DNA of 9,482 bases from an uncultured Devosia sp. (GTDB taxonomy: Bacteria > Pseudomonadota > Alphaproteobacteria > Rhizobiales > Devosiaceae). This document shows positions 6,262 through 9,482 of this stretch, piece by piece (positions within the stretch are counted from its first letter, which is position 1; the number at the start of each line of letters is the position of its first letter). The stretch covers positions 1 through 9,482 of the forward strand of contig CAKTFF010000054.1 of the NCBI GenBank assembly GCA_934553185.1, in the 5' to 3' direction. A model generated the notes under the pieces. It ran no database searches and was not told the origin of the DNA. It saw only the letters and a list, made by a program, of their open reading frames with translations. The translations under genes and the position numbers were made by a program.

Positions 6262-7418
6262 TGGTGCTCGGGCTGGTCGGTGCCCAATGTGTCCAGCGTT
6301 GTGTTCTGGTGCAGGAAGCCTTCGAGCGGCGCTTCAGCGATGACCGCATTGTGGGTCGCCAGAACGATGGGCATGCGCATCTGGCCGTCCCATTCGCGGA
6401 AGTTGAGTTGCACGCCTTTTGCACCATCGATCTTGAGGCGCGAACTGCGCAGATATGCCGCTATCTCGGCCGGGTCGTCGGAGCGAGCCTTGGCGTAGGC
6501 GGTGACAATGGATTTTGCTGCTATCCAGGTCGCCCAATCCTGGCCGGTCATGCGGCGGCCATCCGTGAGTTCCTCGAAGCGCACGGTGACCTGGGTGGAG
6601 CCGTCACGATCCCAGGACCATTGCCATTCGCTGGCGGCAAGGCCGGTTGAACCGACGATCAACCGTGGCAACTGGGTGTCGTAGGGCAGATAGCGGCTAT
6701 ATTCGCCTTCGCTGTCGGCGACATAGACGATGTCGTAGTCAGCGCCGCCGGTGATCAGCTGCGTGTTGTTGGCTTCCCGATTGGCCGGGTCGGTGGAGAG
6801 CGTGAATGGACGTTCGTCGACGATCTCAAGACGCAGGCGCTCAGCCGAGGCGCGGAAGGCGGCCGCCGTGGTCTTGTCTTGGTCATGGGGACCAACCAGC
6901 ATCAGAACCCGCGTCCAGTCGCGCGTGCGCAGCAGTTGCACCAGCGCGTCGGCGCGCATGCGGTCGGATGCGGCGGTATGCACCAGATTGGGATAGCAGC
7001 GCGAGCGCAGAAAGTCTTCCGATGCCGTGGCATTGACCAAGGTCACGGGGAGATCGGAGGACGCTTGGGCAACCTGGTCCACCAGCGCGGCCGGGAGGTC
7101 AAGAATGATGAAGTTTTCGCCCCCCGCGACCATCTGTTTCATCTTGGTCACGAGGGCAGCGCCGTCGGGTGCTTGCTGGTGATCGAGGGTGACCGTTTGA
7201 TCGACGGCGTCGGATACGACCTTGAGGTCTTCGATGCCCATGGTCGCGCCATCAATTGGGTTTCCACCCGGGGCGAGTTCGATACGGGTATAGGCTATGT
7301 CAGGGTGATAGCGGGGGTCGTCGCTGAGGCCGAGATAGCCGATGGTCACGGGAGCGGCAACGACGTTGGCCGTGACCAGAGATGAAGCCAGGATGGCAAG
7401 GAGCCAGCGTCTAGTCAT
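6252..7418 (-). CDS. Periplasmic substrate-binding protein of PQQ-dependent alcohol dehydrogenase ABC system (PedA1/LutA-like)
   Basis: 388 residues. A signal peptide (about 1-22, ending VVAA) is followed by a type I (branched-chain amino-acid-binding-like) two-lobe fold opening with PVTIGYLGLSDD. The C-terminal part carries the conserved block DGAKGVQLNFREWDGQMR at 331-348 and EGFLHQNTTLDTLG at 366-379, which I recognise as typical of the PQQ-alcohol-system binding-protein family. Known relatives are LutA and PedA1, parts of transporters required for lanthanide use; whether they bind the metal, a chelate, or something else is not settled by the sequence. There is one Cys at 141 (RSRCYPN) and another near the end (C387). 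Its ATG overlaps the propeller stop by 8 nt (ATGACTAG) and its end overlaps the permease start, so it belongs to the same operon. Confidence 0.9.
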   Translation of the reverse strand: MTRRWLLAILASSLVTANVVAAPVTIGYLGLSDDPRYHPDIAYTRIELAPGGNPIDGATMGIEDLKVVSDAVDQTVTLDHQQAPDGAALVTKMKQMVAGGENFIILDLPAALVDQVAQASSDLPVTLVNATASEDFLRSRCYPNLVHTAASDRMRADALVQLLRTRDWTRVLMLVGPHDQDKTTAAAFRASAERLRLEIVDERPFTLSTDPANREANNTQLITGGADYDIVYVADSEGEYSRYLPYDTQLPRLIVGSTGLAASEWQWSWDRDGSTQVTVRFEELTDGRRMTGQDWATWIAAKSIVTAYAKARSDDPAEIAAYLRSSRLKIDGAKGVQLNFREWDGQMRMPIVLATHNAVIAEAPLEGFLHQNTTLDTLGTDQPEHQCQ

Positions 7419-8394
7419 CGATTACCACCGAATGCGGCACACGGCCGACTGGAATGGACTGGATGGCGCTCATGCTGGCCATGTCGATGACGGTTATGTC
7501 GTCAGACAGGCCATTGGCGACGAAGGCCTGGCTTTCGTCTGCTGAGAGATCCACTGACCAGGCCCGCTTGCCGACCAACACGTATTGAAGGACTTCGTGG
7601 CTGGTGCCATCGATGATGGCAACGTGATTAGCGCGGCCCAGGCTGAGCAGGACCTTGCTCCCGTCCTTGGTGACGGCCATGCCGACGGGGGTCACGTCTT
7701 CCTCGCGGAAGCCGGGCGGCACGAAGATCAGGCTGTCGCCCTTGATCTCGTTGGTGGCCGTGTCGATGATGTAGATTTCGCTCGACAGCTCGCAACTGAC
7801 CCAAAGCTCGGAGCCGTCTGGCGTCAGGATGAAGCGACGCGGCCGCGTGCCCACCAGAATGTTCTTGGTCACGGCGCCGCTGGCGACATCAACGACGTGA
7901 ACCATGTCCGCCACTTCGGAGGTCACATAGGCTGTCTTGCCATCGGGCATGACCAGCACGCCTTCGGGCTCGGCGCCGGTGGGTATGTCCATCACGGAAA
8001 GCCGGCTTTCCATGTCGATGACCTCGAGGCGGGAGTCTTCCTCGTTGGACACGAACATCTGCGACTCGTCTGGCGAGAAGGCGAAGACTTCCGGGCTGGG
8101 ACCGGTCGGGATGTTGTCCACGACTTCAAGCGTCGCGACATCGATCACGTCGATGATGTCGTCATCACCGCAGGCGACATAGAGCAGGGTCTTGTCGGAA
8201 TTGAAGTGCATGTCACGCGGACGGCGCGACGTTTCTATGCGCTTGACGATCTGGTAGCTGGGATCGAGCACCACCACTTCGTGGCTTTTTTCGTTGGACA
8301 CAAAGATGAGGCCCGTGCCCGCGGCGCTTGCCGCGCTGGCAGAGAGGCTGAAGCAGAGCGCGGCAAGGGCAGCAGACAGTGTGTGCTTGATCAT
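7411..8394 (-). CDS. Periplasmic YVTN-type seven-blade beta-propeller protein (PedA2-like, PQQ-catabolism associated)
   Basis: 327 residues. A signal peptide (about 1-25, ending ASAA) precedes seven repeats of about 42 residues with strand-like cores at 29 (LIFVSNEK), 70 (LLYVACGD), 113 (MFVSNEED), 155 (AYVTSEVA), 197 (LWVSCELS), 248 (VLLSLGRA) and 290 (AFVANGLS). Each is followed by a xVxVID-type strand and a PxG/xPRxxxxxxDG turn. An insert (about 219-236, FVPPGFREED) separates blades five and six. This is the YVTN propeller family that accompanies PQQ-dependent alcohol catabolism and the Ped/Lut transporter; its molecular job is not established. Acidic loops (CGDDDIID, SNEEDSR) could contact cations, but this is inference. 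I chose the ATG at 8394, which makes a TGATG overlap with the upstream stop; a GTG at 8397 directly before it is the alternative and adds one residue. Confidence 0.92.
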   Translation of the reverse strand: MIKHTLSAALAALCFSLSASAASAAGTGLIFVSNEKSHEVVVLDPSYQIVKRIETSRRPRDMHFNSDKTLLYVACGDDDIIDVIDVATLEVVDNIPTGPSPEVFAFSPDESQMFVSNEEDSRLEVIDMESRLSVMDIPTGAEPEGVLVMPDGKTAYVTSEVADMVHVVDVASGAVTKNILVGTRPRRFILTPDGSELWVSCELSSEIYIIDTATNEIKGDSLIFVPPGFREEDVTPVGMAVTKDGSKVLLSLGRANHVAIIDGTSHEVLQYVLVGKRAWSVDLSADESQAFVANGLSDDITVIDMASMSAIQSIPVGRVPHSVVIDD

Positions 8395-8819
8395 CACTTC
8401 ACCGCAAACGTGCCGCTCAGGCCACGATCCTCGTAGCCGTCGGCCCAGAACCGGTATTCGCCCGGGCGGATGGGCACGAACCAGACATCGACCGTGCCCT
8501 CATCGTCGAACTCGACGCTGTAGAGGCCATAAGGCGTGATTTCGAGATCGTTGATGATGACCTGGTTGATCCAGGAGTTGCGGAACAGCTCGGGGGCGAC
8601 AATGGCGAGTTCCTCGCCGCCATCGTGGACGATGCGGAGGCGATAATATTTGCCGGTTTCGAGTTCGAAGCTGTTTTCGGAAAAGGTCAGCGCTTCACTA
8701 TCGATGGTGAGATCGGGAAGCCGCGTGGCATTGGCAGCCAGATTGCCTTCTGCTTGGGATGGCAGGGCGGCCGCTCCAAGCAGTATCAGTGCTCCCCAGA
8801 TGGACTTCAGCCTGTGCAT
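8394..8819 (-). CDS. Small exported cupredoxin-like protein lacking copper ligands
   Basis: 141 residues from the ATG at 8819, selected because GGAGG (8824-8828) lies 4 nt upstream and a clean signal peptide follows (MHRLKSIWG to PSQA, about 1-23). An upstream in-frame ATG at 8888 would put 23 non-signal residues in front. The mature part is predicted all-beta: KYYRLRIVHDGGEELAIVAP (57-76) looks like the cupredoxin strand that normally carries the first His, and FWADGYEDRGLSG (124-136) sits where the Cys-x-PGH-x-GM-G copper loop should be. Here Cys is replaced by Ala, His by Tyr and Met by Leu, and the loop is about two residues shorter, so a type 1 copper site is not expected. It is the first gene of the lut/ped-like operon, overlapping the propeller start by 1 nt (TGATG). 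Function unknown; a periplasmic adaptor or binding role for the transporter is a guess. Confidence 0.85.
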   Translation of the reverse strand: MHRLKSIWGALILLGAAALPSQAEGNLAANATRLPDLTIDSEALTFSENSFELETGKYYRLRIVHDGGEELAIVAPELFRNSWINQVIINDLEITPYGLYSVEFDDEGTVDVWFVPIRPGEYRFWADGYEDRGLSGTFAVK

Positions 8820-8823
8820 GCTT

Positions 8824-8828
8824 CCTCC
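8824..8828 (-). promoter_or_regulatory. Shine-Dalgarno site of the cupredoxin-like gene
   Basis: GGAGG on the minus strand, 4 nt ahead of the ATG at 8819. It decides the start in favour of 8819 over the in-frame ATG at 8888. Confidence 0.7.
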
Positions 8829-8831
8829 TGC

Positions 8832-8846
8832 GGCGGTTGTTCCGCC
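8832..8846. promoter_or_regulatory. Perfect 5-bp inverted repeat in the leader of the lut/ped-like operon
   Basis: GGCGG-ttgtt-CCGCC, which on the minus-strand mRNA would form a GC-rich hairpin three bases upstream of the Shine-Dalgarno site. It could modulate translation initiation or be a protein-binding site. There is no U-tract, so it is not an intrinsic terminator. A chance occurrence is possible in GC-rich DNA. Confidence 0.35.
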
Positions 8847-8886
8847 AAATTCTATTTGCTTGCAGCAGTTTGGGCGCTGGTGGTCC

Positions 8887-8895
8887 ATTATCGCA
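8887..8895 (-). promoter_or_regulatory. Candidate extended -10 element for the lut/ped-like operon
   Basis: Minus strand reads TGCGATAAT, matching an extended -10 (TGn plus GATAAT, one mismatch from TATAAT). No convincing -35 is seen at 16-18 nt. The implied 5' leader before the ATG at 8819 is about 60 nt and contains the inverted repeat at 8832-8846. Confidence 0.3.
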
Positions 8896-8919
8896 ACGCC
8901 ACCCTTTCAATAAGTAACA

Positions 8920-8948
8920 TTGCGTTCGCCGATGGAGTGGAATGCTAG
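8920..8948 (+). promoter_or_regulatory. Candidate promoter for the plus-strand substrate-binding protein gene
   Basis: TTGCGT (8920-8925), 17 bases, then TGCTAG (8943-8948), about 30 bp ahead of the ATG at 8979. The boxes match the sigma-70 consensus only partially, so this is tentative. It would be divergent from the minus-strand operon promoter in the same short intergenic region. Confidence 0.3.
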
Positions 8949-8978
8949 CGATAGGCACCAAACTCTATGGAGAGGGCG

Positions 8979-9482
8979 ATGCGCCTTTTTGCAACATTGA
9001 TGGCGGCCGCTGTGGCCGTCCTGCTTTCCACGCCAGCCTGGGCCCAGCATGGCGACGTCAAGTCGCTGGTGGTGGGTGTGCAGGAATCGGGCACGGTGCA
9101 GTGGGAAATCGAGACCATCAAATCACTTGGTCTCGACAAGAAGCACGGGCTTACGCTCGATGTGCGGCCGCTCGCCGACGGCCCGGCTGGTCAGATCGCC
9201 CTCCAGGCCGGCGAAGTGGACGTTATCCTATCCGACTTCGTGTGGGTGACCATGCAGCGCGGTGAAGGCAACAAGGTCACCATGGTGCCCCATTCCCGCG
9301 CTGTGGGTGGGCTCATGGTGCCGGAAGGCAGCGACATCACCAAGGTCGAGGACCTCAAGGGACATACGATCGCTGTTGCGGGCGGGCCGATGGATAAGAG
9401 CTGGGTGACGTTGCAGGCCTACTACAACAGCGTCACCGGAGCCAAGCTGGTGGACGATGTGACGGCAACCTACGGCGCGCCG
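8979..9482 (+). CDS. NMT1/TauA-type ABC transporter substrate-binding protein (partial, C-terminus beyond window)
   Basis: 168 residues are visible and the frame is still open at the right edge. The ATG at 8979 is preferred because GGAG at 8969-8972 lies 6 nt upstream; an ATG at 8967 would overlap that site. A signal peptide (1-22, ending AWA before QHGD) leads into a type II periplasmic-binding fold of the nitrate/sulfonate/taurine/thiamine-precursor group: GVQESGTVQWEIETIKSLGLDKKHGL, then GPAGQIALQAGEVDVILSD at 68-86, and the lobe-crossing VEDLKGHTIAVAGGPMDK at 123-140. The residues that would choose the ligand are not diagnostic here. It is transcribed divergently from the lut/ped-like operon and probably begins a second ABC transporter operon. 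A link to PQQ/lanthanide-dependent alcohol oxidation is inference from position only. Confidence 0.9.
   Translation, partial: MRLFATLMAAAVAVLLSTPAWAQHGDVKSLVVGVQESGTVQWEIETIKSLGLDKKHGLTLDVRPLADGPAGQIALQAGEVDVILSDFVWVTMQRGEGNKVTMVPHSRAVGGLMVPEGSDITKVEDLKGHTIAVAGGPMDKSWVTLQAYYNSVTGAKLVDDVTATYGAP

Overview
This is a GC-rich window (roughly 60% by eye) from a Gram-negative bacterium. Codon use, tight gene overlaps and gene content suggest an alphaproteobacterium, probably of the Hyphomicrobiales (Devosia- or methylotroph-like). That placement is inference, because no rRNA or other phylogenetic marker is present. Almost everything is on the minus strand; only the last gene, cut by the right edge, is on the plus strand.

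Layout from right to left, which is the direction of transcription for the minus strand. (1) 8394-5449 is a four-gene operon with overlapping reading frames: a small exported cupredoxin-like protein, a seven-blade YVTN beta-propeller, a periplasmic type I ABC substrate-binding protein and an ABC-2 permease. The last three match the families found beside PQQ-dependent alcohol dehydrogenases. These are known as Lut (methylotrophs) and PedA1/A2/B/C (Pseudomonas), where the transporter is implicated in lanthanide uptake. The expected ATP-binding subunit (PedB/LutE) is absent from this operon. (2) 5326-2801 is a cytochrome bd quinol oxidase operon of the cyanide-insensitive type: cydA, cydB and a 35-residue DUF2474 membrane peptide. 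(3) 2635-1 is a translationally coupled pair. The first gene encodes an exported FecR-domain protein with Lys-Pro-Glu repeats, a His/Gly linker and a 36-residue polyaspartate tail. The second encodes a CHASE2 membrane sensor with a degenerate GGDEF-like domain and runs off the left edge. (4) 8979-9482, on the plus strand, is the start of an exported NMT1/TauA-type ABC substrate-binding protein. It is divergent from the lut/ped-like operon across a 159-bp promoter region.

Together these suggest an accessory respiratory and metal/alcohol metabolism locus. A lanthanide/PQQ-linked import system lies beside an alternative quinol oxidase, followed by a periplasm-facing sensor module with an extremely acidic, potentially cation-binding tail. 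A functional link between the three operons is inference from proximity. The points most worth following up are the missing ATPase, the copper-ligand-free cupredoxin-like protein heading the operon, the polyaspartate FecR protein coupled to a CHASE2 sensor, and the degenerate GGDEF motif. There is no gene-free stretch longer than 300 bases, and I saw no tRNA, rRNA, CRISPR array or insertion sequence.
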